Positions 41,696 to 54,650 of a DNA stretch of 64,000 bases are shown here, one piece after another. The translations under genes and the position numbers were made by a program. Source of the DNA: Pseudopyrenochaeta lycopersici (Eukaryota > Ascomycota > Dothideomycetes > Pleosporales > Pseudopyrenochaetaceae). The notes under the pieces were generated by a model. The model did no database searches and was not told the origin of the DNA. It saw only the letters and a program-made list of their open reading frames with translations. Where the stretch lies: contig NHZP01000003.1 in assembly GCA_003313425.1 (NCBI GenBank), forward strand, positions 372,001 through 436,000. The letters run 5' to 3'. Position 1 is the first letter of the stretch. Each line of letters starts with the position of its first letter.

Positions 41696-44181
41696 ATGGC
41701 GGAACCCATGTCGACACTCTCGCCCGAAAAGCTCAATGTCAGCTCCAACCTGATGCTTATGGATGACGACTTCGACACCACCTTCCACGGGCCGCCGTCG
41801 TCGCCTTTTGTGTCGCATATCGAACACGACGACCAGGAGAATATTGCGCCCAACATCATGTCCACCCCTGCTAAGCCACTGGCCGACTTGGCTGATGATG
41901 TGCCGCAATCTGCGTTCAAGATTTCGACCGAAAAGAAAATAGGGCTGAAGGAGCGCGCAAGCCCGATGAAGAATTCGCCTGTCAAAAACTTGATGCATGA
42001 CTTCGAGGAAGCAGCGTGTACTTTCCGTGCCGGCAGCCAGAGAAGTCCCATGAAGGGCTCGCCTGAAAAGCAACTTGCTATGGTGCAGCCCGAGTCTGCC
42101 ACCAATCTCCGCTCCTGCAATAGCCAGTCACCCTCGAGGTCATCTCGTCTGCCTTCGCCCGATGCTCACAACGAGTCTGCGCTGCGCGATAACGAAGGCC
42201 TAACTGTGGCCATGAAGCTCACCGGGGAGCCGCGCACAGAAGATTATGCAACCCTCACGAGACAGACATCACAGGAGGACGACTTTGATATAGATTTAGG
42301 CCTAGACAACACTGATTTCAATCCCGATGGGCCGGAGATCACGTCTGCAGACGTAGATGACACTTGCTTCAGCACGTTCTCCGAAATGCCCGGCCTGGAT
42401 ATGACCAAGTTCGCCTTTCTCAAGCAGAGTCCCGTAAAGGACGTGCAGCCAGATGTAAGTACATACAACTACAGTCGAAAATCCCTCAATACTAACTATC
42501 CCGGTAGGCCACACCTCGAGCCCGCCCCCAGATGACACCTTCGACGATCCGCCACAACGAACGCACTCCGTCTCCTACCGGCCGCCGCACATACAAGGAG
42601 AACGATACCACAAACCTGCTCTTAGACTTTACCGCCCAAATCGAGTCATTCTCGTCATCCCGTCGCAACTCCCCAGGTCGCGGGCGCACATCACCCACCA
42701 AGTCGGCCACACAGCCCGACCTTCGCTCTTACTATCAGAACCAGCGATCGCCTGCAAAAGGTGGATCATATGTCCCGTCGACGCCAAGCCAGAGCCGTCA
42801 GATGCTCAATCTTCTGGACTTTGAGCTGCCTCCGCCACCTACGCCGCGATCCTTACCCACTGTCACTATTCGGGAGATGGAGTCGGTCAAGTCACAATTC
42901 CAATCTCAGATTTCTTCGCTGACAGCTAGCCTGTCTGGGAAAGATGCCGAAGTGGAATCTCTAGCCAAAGCAATCGCGGATGCTGAGCGTCGTGTAGGCG
43001 AGGCCCATGAAACAGTCCGCGAAGAGCGATCAGCACGTGAGTATGCGGAAGCTCAAATGATAGATTGGAAGAAGAAGGGCGAAGAAGTCCAAACTCTTCT
43101 GCAAGACGTACAGTCCGAGCTGGCGCGCAACGACAGTGAACGAGAGCAACTTCTTGCGCGACTAGCCGAGGCGGAAAGGCGTGCCGAAGATGCTGAGAAT
43201 CGTTCATCTGAGCTTGAAACGAAAGTTATTGAAGCCGAAAGCAGAAACGTCGACATGACTACGTTTATCAACAATGACGAAGAAGAGGACAAGAAGATCT
43301 ACTCTGAGATGGAGTGTCAGGCCGCTATTGCGGAGAAGGTCAATGAGGTCGCAAGAGACTTACACTCCGCGTACAAGGCCAAGCACGAGAAGAAAATCAA
43401 GGCGCTCAAAGACAACTACCAGAAGAAGGCTGATGAACGTTGTAAAGAGCTTCGCGTTCAGATTATTCGTCTTGAGCGCCAGGTCGAGGAAGCAGAGAAG
43501 AAGCGGGACAACACCTTCAGCAAGATCATGCCCGAAGGGGTAGTCTCTGCAGAGGAAGCCAAGTGTGAGAAATGCGGCAAAGATACAAATGCCTCGCCCT
43601 CAATACCAATCACGAACGCAGAGGATCTGCAGAGATTGGAAGCCCAGCGTGCCGAAATCGAAAACCTCAAAGCCAAACTCGCAGGGTTGCAGTCAGAGCT
43701 CCAGTCTCTCCGCAAGTCCCACGACACGCTCGTGGAGGAGCTTGAAGTGGAGCGCATCGAAAAGGGTGAGTTGGTTGCCGCAGCAGAACAAATGCTCGCC
43801 ATGTGCGGCGAGAAGATGGAAGAACTACAACAAGTGGACCTCCGCCGCTCGCAGGTTGGCTCCGCACCACCAACAACATCACAATCACGACCGCCTGCGG
43901 AACAAGCCATGCGCACTACTGGCTTTCTTGCCGGCAGCTCTACAACTTCACGTCCTGGATCCGCCCTTGGAGGTGGCCGGCCTGGTAGTGCCATGGGAGA
44001 CCGTCTAGGTGCTATGAATGAGCGCAGTGGCAGTAGTATTGCGAAGCCTTCTGGCCTGAGGGCGCCTGGCGGTTTTGGTTTTCAAGGCGGTGCTCCTGGA
44101 CTTAACAGGAGTACGAGCGGTGGGAAAAGTAGACTTCTGAGCAATATTGAGAAGATGGGAGGCGGTAGGACTCAGGAGTAG
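41696..44181 (+). CDS. Large coiled-coil protein, possibly spindle-pole-body associated
   Basis: Two exons: 41696-42454 and 42508-44181, 810 aa; the intron has a textbook GTAAGT donor and TACTAAC branch site. The N-terminal third is dense in Ser-Pro and Lys sites (KERASPMKNSPVK, QRSPMKGSPEK, SPTK) typical of CDK-regulated mitotic proteins, and contains DDTCFSTFSEMPGLDMTKFA, a motif I associate with fungal SnaD/Cut12-like spindle-pole proteins, from memory and with low certainty. Two long coiled coils follow (about 375-585 and 620-700) with a CEKCGK pair between them, then a Gly/Ser/Arg tail (RPGSALGGGRPGSAMG). A structural, cell-cycle-phosphorylated coiled-coil protein is well supported; the precise identity is not. 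Confidence 0.87.
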
Positions 44182-44991
44182 GGTGCCTTACTTACCGCAA
44201 CTGTTAATAGCTTAAGAAGGCTGGGGTGTTTTGTGTAAGAGCATGGAAACGAATATACCTCAAGTAATGGAATTAGGCATTGCGAAGCCGGTGGGGTTAT
44301 GGACTTGTGTATAATGGTGTTCCGGATGCTTCGCCAGTGCCACTACTGGTTGTTTCAGTCTCGCTTGAGGCTCCCGTGTTTGTTTTGTGATCCTAGAGGT
44401 TCTGAAATATATGGGCGGCACCTTGCAACGTGTCGATGTCTTCTGGTTATGATCGAATATCTGTGTGCCAATCTTTTGCTTGTGCTACTCGCATGATGAT
44501 CCGTGCTTTGACGTGAAAGGCTGTAGTATCCATTATTTCGATTTTATTCATGCACTGCCCACTTTTACCACCGTATCTGCACACATCCCGTTCTTCCACA
44601 GTTCTTCCAGATATGATGGTGCTAGGTTGATTCTTATTAGCACTAGAGCATTTCATCGCTGGCATAAGATGCTCGCGCCACCACAAGGTGTCACGGATGA
44701 TCGCCCTGCAAGTGTGGCTCCCAAGGTCGCATCAAAGCTCACATCGGATCACTTTAGCGACATAGACTTGTTTTAGTCAAATACATTTGGCAACTATGTA
44801 GTACAAAGGTGTGTGAAAATATTCAAGAAACAGTTCCGCCCTCAAAGCATCCTAACGATGCTCGGGTTATAGAGCCGCAATAGGAATAGCTGGCGTGCCG
44901 TGAACAAGGGAACGCTTACCGTCCCGATATCAAGTATGTTCTATCTCGCCAACCAAACTTCTTTATCAACGCAACACTAGCGGTATAGGAA
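44182..44991. other. Intergenic region, no gene seen
   Basis: 0.8 kb between two plus-strand genes, AT-richer than coding DNA. The largest frame (44465-44776) has no recognisable similarity. It likely contains the 3' UTR of the coiled-coil gene and the promoter of the Zn2Cys6 gene. Confidence 0.5.
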
Positions 44992-46576
44992 ATGGTCAAT
45001 ATTGGCGGGAGATCTAAAGGGTGTTCCACGTGCCGTGCAAGGCGCGTGAAATGCGGTACGCCACGATCTTTATGCATGAATCGATGTATAAATTCACGCT
45101 TACGTAGCTCAAGATGAGAACCAGCCTGTATGCAGGCGGTGCCAAAGGTATGGGATTGAATGCGAAGGACCGAAAGAAACAGCCTTCATTGAAGGGAAAA
45201 TCGTGAAATCCAGGAGATCTCAAAAGCCGTCGAGAACTTGGATGAGGCATTACATCAAGGAGCCGGCTCTCACTGCCATTCCCAACCCTCATTCTTCTTT
45301 CCTCATGAAATTCAACAAACGAGAGACATTCATTTGCTACGCGCGAAGCCATCTTCGCCCCAACGGACCTATTGACTTAGGACTGCAAGACCTTCAATTA
45401 AACGACATCCATGCAATGGATGCCGGCACGCACCACACATCCAAGAGACCGATATTCAGTCGAGCAGCATTGGCTTTTGCCACTATTTACTTTGGCACGC
45501 AACACAAGCAACCCAGCATCACCAATGACGGTTACGTCATGTACGGCGCAGCACTCAAGCAACTCAACAACGCCTTGTCAGAGTCGAGGTGCTATATCCG
45601 CGACGAAGTCATCCTTTCTGTTGTCACGCTAGCATTGCTTGAATTTGTCGTGCCCAGCGGCCCTAGAAACTATCTCAAGCATATGCTCGGCCTAGAACGC
45701 CTGCTCGAGCTGCGGAGCCCAGATTCTCTGGCAGATTGCTCTCTGACAACCTCAGAGCTATATAAAGGTATACGGCATATGATATTGTTTGCATCATTGC
45801 GCACAGGACAGCCATCGATTTTGGCAAGGTCGGAATGGAAGCTTGCCTTGCGAGTGAATTGCTCACCTGAAGAATTACAGGAACAAGATGTATACGACGT
45901 GCTAGCAGACTGCACAGTCTTGCTTGCCGAGCGAGAAAAGAAAATCGCTAGTCTGAGCACAGATACCGGGAAACTGGATTATCAGCAGGACATGCCGAGA
46001 CATAAAGCACTGGCTTTGTTAGCCAAACTGCGGGCGTGGAAGGCACAGTGGGACACCGATGAAACGAACGCGTACCTAGAAGACGACAGTGAATCATTCA
46101 GCTGGCATTCACCAAGGCTATCTAGCGCGAACGAATATTCATCGCCTTTTGCCAAGTTCGTTCGGTTTGCCGACGGATCCACAGCGAGAATGTTGATGCT
46201 GTACAATACAACCCTGATCTACGTCTTGCGAGTCCTCGCTATCATGCCACTCGCGCACCAGGAGACTATTGCCCATCACCATATTCTAGAGGAGACCGAA
46301 ATTCAGCAACATGGACTCTGGGAATGTATTGCAGATGAAAAATTCGCCGCGGCAGAGCGTCTTGCAGCCTTAGAGGTCGTTCAATGTATCCCGGACTATT
46401 TGGACCATAAGAGCTCAAGTGCAGACGGTCAGTTTTCTTCAGCTATCGTACAATTGGCTGTTACAACGGCCTGGATGTCACTTGGCGGAAATAGATCGGC
46501 TGAAGGAAGGTGGATGCTAAGCATATTCAACATGAAAGGCAGAACAGAGATTGCCAAGGGCGTATGGGAAGGTTGA
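44992..46576 (+). CDS. Zn2Cys6 fungal transcription factor
   Basis: Two exons: 44992-45055 and 45114-46576, 508 aa. The joined N-terminus, GCSTCRARRVKCDENQPVC then RRCQRYGIEC, is a perfect zinc cluster (Cys11, 14, 21, 28, 31 and 38; spacing 2-6-6-2-6). The intron splits it right after the third Cys. The acceptor at 45113 rather than 45107 was chosen because it restores the canonical KCDE. The rest (FSRAALAFATIYFGTQHKQP, GYVMYGAALKQLNNAL, RNYLKHMLGLERLLELRSP) is the helical fungal-TF region common in this class. Target genes are unknown. No biosynthetic cluster adjoins it, though an MFS carrier lies 4 kb downstream beyond a BTB gene. Confidence 0.9.
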
Positions 46577-47001
46577 TTGCGAGGTGGACGAGATGATATG
46601 GTAGATTAGATAGAAGTGGTGTGGTAATGTGCAAGGGAATGACAGAGTACGTCATGTCGCTGTACTGCTTCCCAAGGCTATCAAGCCAATCTGACATGTT
46701 GGTTAGCATTGTGAAGTGTGAACCTCGCAATGACCGGCACGGCGGAGACCAAGTGGTAGATGCTGACTAACAGGCGAGCTATGACGCATCTGTAGTCAAA
46801 ACCCATCCCCACATTAATCGGAAGTCTCCATCTGCAGGTGCCTTCACTCCGCCAAACCCCCACCTCCTCTCCCCTCTCGCCTCTCCGCCGTGCACCTGTC
46901 TCAGGGCGCTCCAGGATAATTGGCAAGAACCCTGGAGCTGCAATTACCTGGAGCCGCTGCTGTACTCTCGCTTCTTCCTTCTACTCTGCCCATCAGTAAC
47001 C
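46577..47001. promoter_or_regulatory. Intergenic, promoter of BTB gene
   Basis: 425 bp between two plus-strand genes. The right half is strongly C/T-rich (cctcctctcccctctcgcct at about 46864), a common promoter-leader feature. No gene was seen. Confidence 0.45.
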
Positions 47002-49258
47002 ATGGCGCCCGCGCTTGCCCATTCTGCTGGCTCCTCGCAGAAGCAGCTGCGCCGTCCGGTCCCGCGCATCGTGCCTGCCATCCCCCACCGTTTGTCGCGG
47101 GCGCTGCCGTCTGCGAGGCCCATTACCCCCGAAGAGTCCAACAAGGGCCCCGTGGGCCAGCACGAGCCAGAGCTTGAGCAAGAGTCTGAGCCAGTCCCAA
47201 GCCCACTCAAGCTCGCCGAGCAGCTTCCGCCTGAGCAACCACAGGAGCAGCAGCAGCAGCAACAGCCACCGCAACAACCGGTAGAGACTCCCCTGACGCC
47301 GGACTCGAGCGCCTCTATTGGCGGCAAGAGTGACGCGGATGCACCAGTCTTGGCCCCCTCGTCCACCGCCTCGCACCAGCACGTCGAACAAGCAGTGCAC
47401 CTTCAAGGTCTGTCATCACTCCATGCCACCCGGCCCTCCTGCTTGGAGCATCGCAACGTTGACCCTCTTCTCTGTAGACACCATCGCCAATGGGCAGCCA
47501 ATTGACCGTCCAACCACGTCCCCCGCCTTGCCCGCCTTGCTCGCCGAAGCGCCGCCAGCCGTCAACGGTCTCCATCGCAAATTGGCCATACCCGCGCAGC
47601 TCCCACCGCCCTTCTACCCGTCGAACAAGGCGGATCGGCAAACTCCACCTGGAGAAGCCAGTGCCGCGGCTTACGCCGAGTCTCATCGACATCAGCTCAG
47701 TGCAGGAGCAGTTGTGTTTCGCAGTGCGAATGATTCACCAGCAACGCCAGCCACACCCCAGGAGACTGAACTCGACGTGCGCCCACGACAGCCATTTTTG
47801 AGTCGCCCGCCTCCTGGCTTCGCTCCTCCACTTGTCACACCATTCCACCCCGCACACTCCCATCATCCCTCAGACGCAGGGCCACCTTGGCTCCCTCCAC
47901 CCTATTCCATAGCGCCACCAGACCCTATCTATGCAAACGGCGCAGACTATCAAACTCCACCGTTCCCCGAAGGAGCCGCCGCGTTCCCCAGTCCATATAA
48001 TGGCCGCTTCTCCCCGAAGGATGTGGCTCTCGCCGTGAATGGAGCCACAACCTCGCTTTCTCAGTCTCCAAGCAAGTCACAGTTCGGTGAGACGAAGATT
48101 GGCTCTGACCAAGGCGAGGATAAGCGTGCTGTTCCATACCAGAATGGCACTGCGCCTCCCGCGGAGCGCCTAGAAGAATCCCCCTTTGAGCTCGCCGCCT
48201 ATCTCGCGACACAATTTGGCAACCCAGAGTTTGCCGATTTCATCCTCCAAGTTAGGTCGACCGAGTCCATTCTCGTGTCCATTCCGGTCCATGGCATTGT
48301 AGTCGTGCGCAGTCCAGTCATTGCTGAAGCCATTCGTCGCAGCCCTGCTCCCAGTCATCGTTCAAGGGAGACGCGCCGGCTGGTTGACGTCCACACGCGA
48401 GACCCATTGGTCACTCGTGAGTCCCTTGAAGAGGCTATCAAGGTTCTTTATGGCGCCCCACTTCTCTCACCACAGACTTTCTTGTACGGGCTCGGGCCTT
48501 ATTTGTATGAAAACGATAAAACTTCCCCGTCAGGTGATGCCCGAAGGCGTATGGGGCAGGCCTTGAGCTACATTGCGGCGGCAACGTCTTTGCACATGCC
48601 TAGCATGCAAGCTCGTGGTGTTGAGATTGCGAGAATGCTGCTTCGATGGGATACTATTGACCAGGTTCTGCACTATGGACTGCAAGCCAGCCCCGAGTCC
48701 CGACAAAGGCTTGATGGGTCGGAAACAGAGGATCCATTTATCGCTGCGTTACTCAATTATGCTATCGAGTTCATGGCATATACGTTCCCCGTTGACTTCA
48801 AATTGTACACAATAGCACCAGAGTTACATAATGCTCCCCGTCTTCCGACACCCATCGAATCTCGAACCCCGACACACAATCCACGACTGAGCAGGATACG
48901 ATTCGGCGACGCGCCACCTGAAGATGAACTTCAGCCGAACCATGCTACGCGAATGCTTTCTACCATTCTCTTGTCGTTACCACTTCCTCTTGTGGAGCGT
49001 CTGTTCAACCATCGTGCCACAGCTAATCAGCTTGGTTGGACAGGGGCTGTTAGAATTATGCGAGAGCTGATCAATGAACGTGAGAATCGCCGTCAGAAGG
49101 TTCAGCGAGGTCAGCCTAAGCGGGCCTATGATAGCACGATTCCTGCTCCTCTTTTGAATAACGTGTACCTGGAAGAGCGCGTGGAACAGGTCGAGCCGTC
49201 ACCTCTTTACCCGTCTGGCCACAGACTTGCCACAATACAATTAGCTGGTGAGGCTTAG
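47002..49258 (+). CDS. BTB/POZ-domain protein, uncharacterised
   Basis: Two exons: 47002-47407 and 47478-49258, 728 aa. The start MAPALAHSAGSSQKQLRRPV leads into a long low-complexity Pro/Gln/Ser region (EQPQEQQQQQQPPQQP, near 80-95) up to about residue 370. A BTB/POZ-like fold follows: ELAAYLATQFGNPEFADFIL, SILVSIPVHGIVVVRSPVIA, then RLVDVHTRDPLVTRESLEEA and KVLYGAPLL, the pattern of fungal BTB proteins; the last 250 residues are helical. BTB domains mediate dimerisation or cullin-3 binding; no MATH, Kelch or zinc-finger partner is present, so the partner is unknown. Exon joining is in frame (HLQ-D-TIANGQ). Confidence 0.85.
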
Positions 49259-50486
49259 AGAAGAGGCACCATACTCGGAGCATCGATCACAGTTACTCTT
49301 ACGTATCTAAGAGCGTGTTCAAACGTCATTTTGGCGTGGTCTGCGCGTTTATAAAACATAAAACCTGGGGTGGGATTGCTCTTTAGGGTTTATAGCATAG
49401 CGAGCGATCCAGGCGTTCTGTACAGGCGTTCTCAACAATTCTTCTTCACACGGCCGGTTACCAAAAGTACGAAATGATACAACGAAGCATATTCACCAAA
49501 GATTACGACGGCATGAGGCGGCTTCAACTTGCTTTGTACATCACTTCAAAATCCAGGTTCTATTCTTTTCTCTAAACATACCCCTATAGGACTAACTGCC
49601 GCTGCTTTCGTACTTTCTCAACTAGGTAGACCACACTGAAAGGCGGAAAAATGATATTACAGTGTATCTAGAAGTCAGCAATACATGCAAAGTGTGAGTC
49701 ACACATATTTGTGGGTGAGAGCATCAATTGTTTGATCCAGGTGGAGTCCTACAGACGCTGGGAAAGCTTAATCTGCACTGGCTAGACTCTTTGTACGCTA
49801 CCTCTGGGGATCTGAGGGGGATTCCGTATCGGGGAGGGGGGGGGGGCGCGGGGGGCAATGCCTCACGGATGGGGACCATAGTGGGTGGTCGCCATTAGCC
49901 CTTACTTTAACCTTCCCTTTTCTGATACTCCATAAATACCTCAGTTTCACAGGTCCTGGTCACTGGACAATGATGTATCACCGTTGACCATCGGCAAACT
50001 GCTGGGAAATAACAGAACGCGCCCTCGCGACTCAAAATGGACAAGTGCAACGGGTATAAAACGGATTTAGCCTTGAAAAGGCGTTTCATGACATGCTTGC
50101 ATGCGGCCCGTGGTTTTGATTTCCAGGGTTCAAAGCACGATTTTGCGGCATCTCACCCAGTTTCGGCCGAGCAAAAGCGTGCCGAAGGGCGTACTACGCC
50201 ACCTAAAGCGGTTATTAATCACTAGAGCAGAGGTGGAGGCGCGCGAACCTGTACAAATGACCTACTAGGTAGCGCTTCAGGCCTACTTTTCCTTCCCTGC
50301 TACCGCTTGCATTTTCCTAGTTTTTGGCACGCTCTTGATTGTCTCCGATTGAGGACCTCACTGATCTTATGTTGCGGAAAAGAGGTTGTATCCAGGCTAG
50401 CGGTACCCTGTCTTAGAGGAACGGTGATTGCGAACACAACGCCGACCCGTCCACACGGTTCTCAGCATCATTGGCGGCATCCGAAT
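49259..50486. other. Intergenic region with G-rich run, no gene seen
   Basis: 1.2 kb between the BTB and MFS genes. It contains a purine run at 49831-49855 almost wholly of G, with potential for a G-quadruplex on the plus strand. Short frames only. The MFS frame is open upstream to 50307 but the first ATG with MFS-like context is at 50487. Confidence 0.5.
49831..49855 (+). repeat. G-run (G-quadruplex-prone)
   Basis: Twenty-five bases consisting of G apart from one A and two C (gggga, then eleven G, cgc, then six G). It satisfies the loose pattern for a G-quadruplex and is prone to length errors. Confidence 0.75.
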
Positions 50487-52135
50487 ATGAACCAACCACA
50501 GGCGATCTTGGAACACAAAACACGTTCAGCATCAGAAAGACCATACACTGCGTACGACGAGAAACCAACCAAGCAGTCACTTTCGTCAAACGGCTCAAGA
50601 CGGAGCCGCGACGATGATGTGGCGAACCAAGTGCAGGATAGTGAGCATCACGTGGCAAAGCACACTCATGAAGAGAAATTAGAGAGCACGCACGTGGAAC
50701 CCGTACACCCAGTATGTACGAATGAAATAGATGCCTCTGACGTCCCAGACGGCGGTCTTTGGGCCTGGTTGCAGGTACTTGGCGGATTCTTTCTATTGTT
50801 TAACACATGGTATGTATATCCATTCTTCGTTCCTGAATTTGGCTTCAGGATCCTATGTTCTTGCAATACAGCGATATATAGGCGTATTCAAACAAGCTAT
50901 ATCGCGTCATCTGTCAACTCAGTACTCACAACATCCGTAGGGGTATCGTTAACACGTTCGGCTCCTACCAAGCATACTATGAAACCGACCTTTTACCAGA
51001 CACCAGCCCCTCGGCAATATCATGGATAGGCTCCATTCAAGCCTTTCTTTTGATGCTTGTTGGTGCTCTCACCGGGCCAATTTACGATGCCGGCTATTTT
51101 CGGGAACTTCTCGTTTTCGGATCGGTCCTGCTTGTTTTGGGACAGATGATGTTATCACTGTGTTACGCATATTGGCAAGTACTTCTTACACAGGCTTTTT
51201 GTATAGGATTGGGAACCGGAGCCCTTTTTGTGCCAAGTGTGGCGATCTTGTCGACATACTTCTCTAGTAGAATCGGGACAGCAATCGGTATAGCAGCCTC
51301 CGGCTCGTCCTTCGGTGGCGTCATCTACCCTATTGTTTTCCATAGACTACTACCCAAGATTGGTTTTGCGTGGACAACGCGGGTCCTAGGCTTTATCGTC
51401 CTAGGCACGCTGGTCGTGCCCAACGTTTGCATGAGGATGCGCGTTTTACCAGCCAAATCGAGATCATTGCTTGATTTGAAAGCATTCTTGTTCCCGGCGT
51501 ATAGTTTGCAGGTATGCGGCTTCTTCTGTGGGTTCGTTGGGCTGTATGTACCGTTTTTCTACGCGCAGGTTTACGCGCTGCGACGTCACATCACCAACGA
51601 AAACCTAGCGTTCTATCTGCTGGCAGTTATGAATAGTACCAGTACCTTTGGGCGTAAGTTAAATCACCAAGTATGAAGACGGCTTTGAGGTATATGCTGA
51701 CCTGAAATCCACGATTCAGGCATTCTACCTAACATCTTCTCTGACAAAATCGGTCCATTCAACGTTGTCATCCCCTGCGCCACCACATCAGCCATCCTCT
51801 GCTTGTGCTTCATCTCTGTGTCTAGCAGCGCAGGAATGATTATTCTGATGGCATTCTACGGCTTCTTTTCTGGATCCTTTGTCAGTTTGCCGCCGACAAT
51901 CATATTTCATTTGAGTTCGGACGCGAAAGACAAGATTGGCACGCGGCTAGGACAGAGCTTCGCATTCGTTGCGGTAGGTGTGTTGATAGGAACTCCTATC
52001 GGTGGTGCGGTACTAGAACACAGCGGATTCGACGCACTGTGGACATTCGGCGGGTGTATGCTGTTTGCCAGTGCAGTGCTTTTGACCCTTGGGAGGGGCA
52101 GTTTTAAGGGTTGGGGATTGATGACGAAGGCATAA
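50487..52135 (+). CDS. MFS transporter, monocarboxylate/riboflavin (MCT) type
   Basis: Three exons: 50487-50809, 50941-51653 and 51720-52135, 483 aa. A hydrophilic N-terminus (about 90 aa) precedes the MCT signature DVPDGGLWAWLQVLGGFFLL, FNTWGIVNTFGSYQAYYETD and SAISWIGSIQAFLLMLVGAL. About twelve membrane segments follow, including FCIGLGTGALFVPSVAILST and YFSSRIGTAIGIAASGSSFG. Fungal members of this SLC16-like family import monocarboxylates, riboflavin or related acids, or export metabolites; the substrate here cannot be read. The intron at 50810-50940 (131 nt) lies in the first membrane helix and the second intron after STFG rejoins as R-ILPNIFSDKIGP. It is a plain plasma-membrane carrier, alone on its strand in an otherwise gene-poor 4-kb stretch. 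Confidence 0.92.
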
Positions 52136-53463
52136 AGGCATTTGACTCTCGCGCACATTAGATCAAAATGAATAATCAAGATGAATCTTTGAAGACCTTG
52201 TCAAGTTACTGGTACAAGGACGATTCCAATCATAAAAAGTCGCTATGCTACGTTTGCAAATCGTGTCGAAACATTGGCAAGCAGCTCAACCCTACAGGCA
52301 CAATCTTGCCGGTGGGTAGGAAGAACTGGGTATAGAATAATCAGAAAGTTGGAAGAATTTGTCAGTAAATGGTCGTAAGGGTTAAAAGTTAACACGTAAT
52401 AACTTCGAAATTACTAACATGTTCTCGCATTGCGAGAGCAACGGTACAGGAAAGATTGGGGAGAGACTTTAAAGAGCGTGTATGCCGTCGGTAAGAATCT
52501 AAAAAGCACTGGAAACCAGGAGCAGGCAGAAAATATTCATCGTCGTGTGCTGAGAGGAAGGGGAAAACTTCATTGGGGTTACTCGTCAAGATACAAAATT
52601 GGTTGCAGCCAGATTGATGAGCATTTTGATGAGAAAGGAGTGTAGAGGAGACCGATGAGTTGCTGGTATGGGCCTTTTCGCCAGAGTTAAATAATTCTTG
52701 ATGAAAATCGCTGCAAGAGTATGCTGAATACACCGGAGGGCCCAATACAATACAGGCACTTGAAGGATCTACACTGCGTTGTCGGCGATCAGAAAAACTG
52801 AAATGAACAGTTTTTGCATCATCTCTGTCTAAGATAGAGAACTTGCACACATGTGTATTCACGGCGGCGCCTGTTTTCCACATCCTACTTCTAGGCGTAG
52901 ATATCATAAATGCAGAGGTTTACAGCACTTCATTTGGTGCTAAGCTCCGGCTGCAAGGTCACTAACAACGCAATTCCACTCCATATTACCCCCTGACCGG
53001 CCCCGGTCATCCCACAATTCCCAAAAGCTGAGCAGAATGGAAATTTCGAATGCATCTCGCAGTGCATCTTCAGCCATCCTTGCACCTTCTTGATCCGTAA
53101 AGATCTGCCTGAACTGGGGAGACTACTATTCTACAATACGAACAATGATTTTGATTACGGCAACGTTTAGATAGAGACCCGGTCGTTTGGTACGGGTTGA
53201 AGATGTGCTTTCCGTGCGCAAGATGTTTGGTAATATGTTCGCTATAGTCATTTAAACGAAGGCCAATGTTGAGCGTTCAACTTGCCTCCAACTGCTTCGT
53301 GAACAATGTCCAATTGTCGATGCACAAGCGAAGTTTGGCATGAAATATAATATAAGCCACACTAGATTGCAACTTAACTATTCAACAATTAAGTGACTGT
53401 AACCCACTACAAAATCCGAGAGATAACTCGACGCAAACAAAGTCAGCATCGTACATGTCGAAT
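52136..53463. other. Intergenic region, AT-rich, no gene seen
   Basis: 1.3 kb between the stops of the MFS gene and YKT6 (convergent). A 172-aa minus-strand frame (52907-52389) starts without family similarity, has scattered Ser/His/Cys composition and no partner exon, so it was not called. AT content is higher than in the flanks. Confidence 0.5.
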
Positions 53464-54319
53464 TCACATGACAATGCAACACGAGTTCTGTTTTTTAGCC
53501 TGTATTCCATCGTCAGAGCTGCCCGATGCGCAAGTAGAAGTATGTGCACGTACCTGAGTATAAAACATCTTACTTTGCGCGCTCAGCCCATCACTCTTCG
53601 CTACCAGGTTATCGATCTTCTCTCCTCGCTCCAGCACACTTTCAATTGTCTGGTGCAGTACAATCTTTGTTTCGTCGAGTTCTTTCTGAATCTTCATGAT
53701 GCTATCCGCTTGTTGCGGATCCTGGTATTTGGTGATGTAACCCTTCAATTCAGAGAATTGTAGAGAATTCTCGGTGGCGTTCGTAAAGGCAGTTCGCGGG
53801 TACTTGGCTAGGAACTCGTCGCATACTTTCGACAGCAGCTGGTGGGCGACCATTCTCGGGTACTCTTCATCAGTGACAATAATTCCACAGACGCCTTCTG
53901 CGCGGCCGTATGCATGGAATACGTATGCTATTTGTAGCGCGACAATCAGCGTCTAGTTTCCCGCGAAGGCCTGAGCATGGAATTCCCAACTCACAGTTCT
54001 GCTTGACATCCTGTCTCTGACCTTTCCCGGTTCCCTCTGCTACTTTGCAAGTGAATAGTGTCAGCTGTGCACTGGTCAGCTCGCAGCTTTACCACTTCTA
54101 TACACGGTGATAACGATGGCGGCGGTGTGAAGGCATTTGTTGGCTTACGAATTCGTTGACGTTCGACCGGGTGAAGCGATTAAGGCTCGAGAGGTCGCGT
54201 TCATTGCATAGTTCGACTGCTGGTTTGTTCTCGTTCCGCCATAGCTAGTGGCCATCGTAAGCAAAGTGAACGGCAGTGCGGCGGTGAGAGCTACCTACTC
54301 CCATGTACAAAACCTTCAT
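53464..54319 (-). CDS. YKT6: R-SNARE Ykt6
   Basis: Five exons: 54319-54299, 54244-54149, 54064-53995, 53927-53554 and 53499-53464, 198 aa, the usual Ykt6 length. It begins [20 protein letters not shown] (longin domain), contains [20 protein letters not shown] and [13 protein letters not shown], then the SNARE coiled coil [37 protein letters not shown] with the central Arg, and ends [10 protein letters not shown]. The tail has the palmitoylated/farnesylated Cys pair (CCIVM, a CAAX box). Ykt6 acts in ER-Golgi, intra-Golgi, vacuole and autophagosome fusion. Exon 1 encodes seven residues. All four junctions restore family sequence. It is divergent from SLH1. Confidence 0.94.
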
Positions 54320-54650
54320 ATTGGCGGATTGCTAGTGGAGATATTTTCGGAGAGAGAGAGGGGGGCAAAGCGGGTTGAGGGGTATATGTCGAACTTTCAC
54401 GACAAAGTACGTCGCGAAAGAGGTGCCTGGAAGAAGACCCATGGCAACGCATAACCGCCCCGTCCTGGTCCCAGCGGGACGTGGCGGTGTTGCTGACGTA
54501 ATTGGCTGTTCTGCGGGGGCGGGGCAAGTCCAACCGAGCAGAGGTGCATGGATTTGCCAGCAGGTGTGCGCAGAGAAAACACTCCTACCGTGCCCAGAAG
54601 CAAGAAACACCACTCATACCAACGCCATAATTTTGGAACCTCTTGCAGAT
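54320..54650. promoter_or_regulatory. Divergent promoter YKT6/SLH1
   Basis: 331 bp between the start codons of YKT6 (minus) and SLH1 (plus). It includes a GA-rich segment (agagagagagggggg near 54352). The SLH1 frame is open upstream to 54375 without a better start. Confidence 0.5.

Noticed and set aside
44992..52135. Zn2Cys6 factor plus MFS carrier as a secondary-metabolite cluster
   Set aside because: No synthase, P450 or tailoring enzyme nearby; a BTB gene intervenes, so only two generic components are present.
52389..52907. 172-codon minus-strand frame in the AT-rich gap
   Set aside because: No similarity to any family I know, no supporting splice partners, irregular composition.
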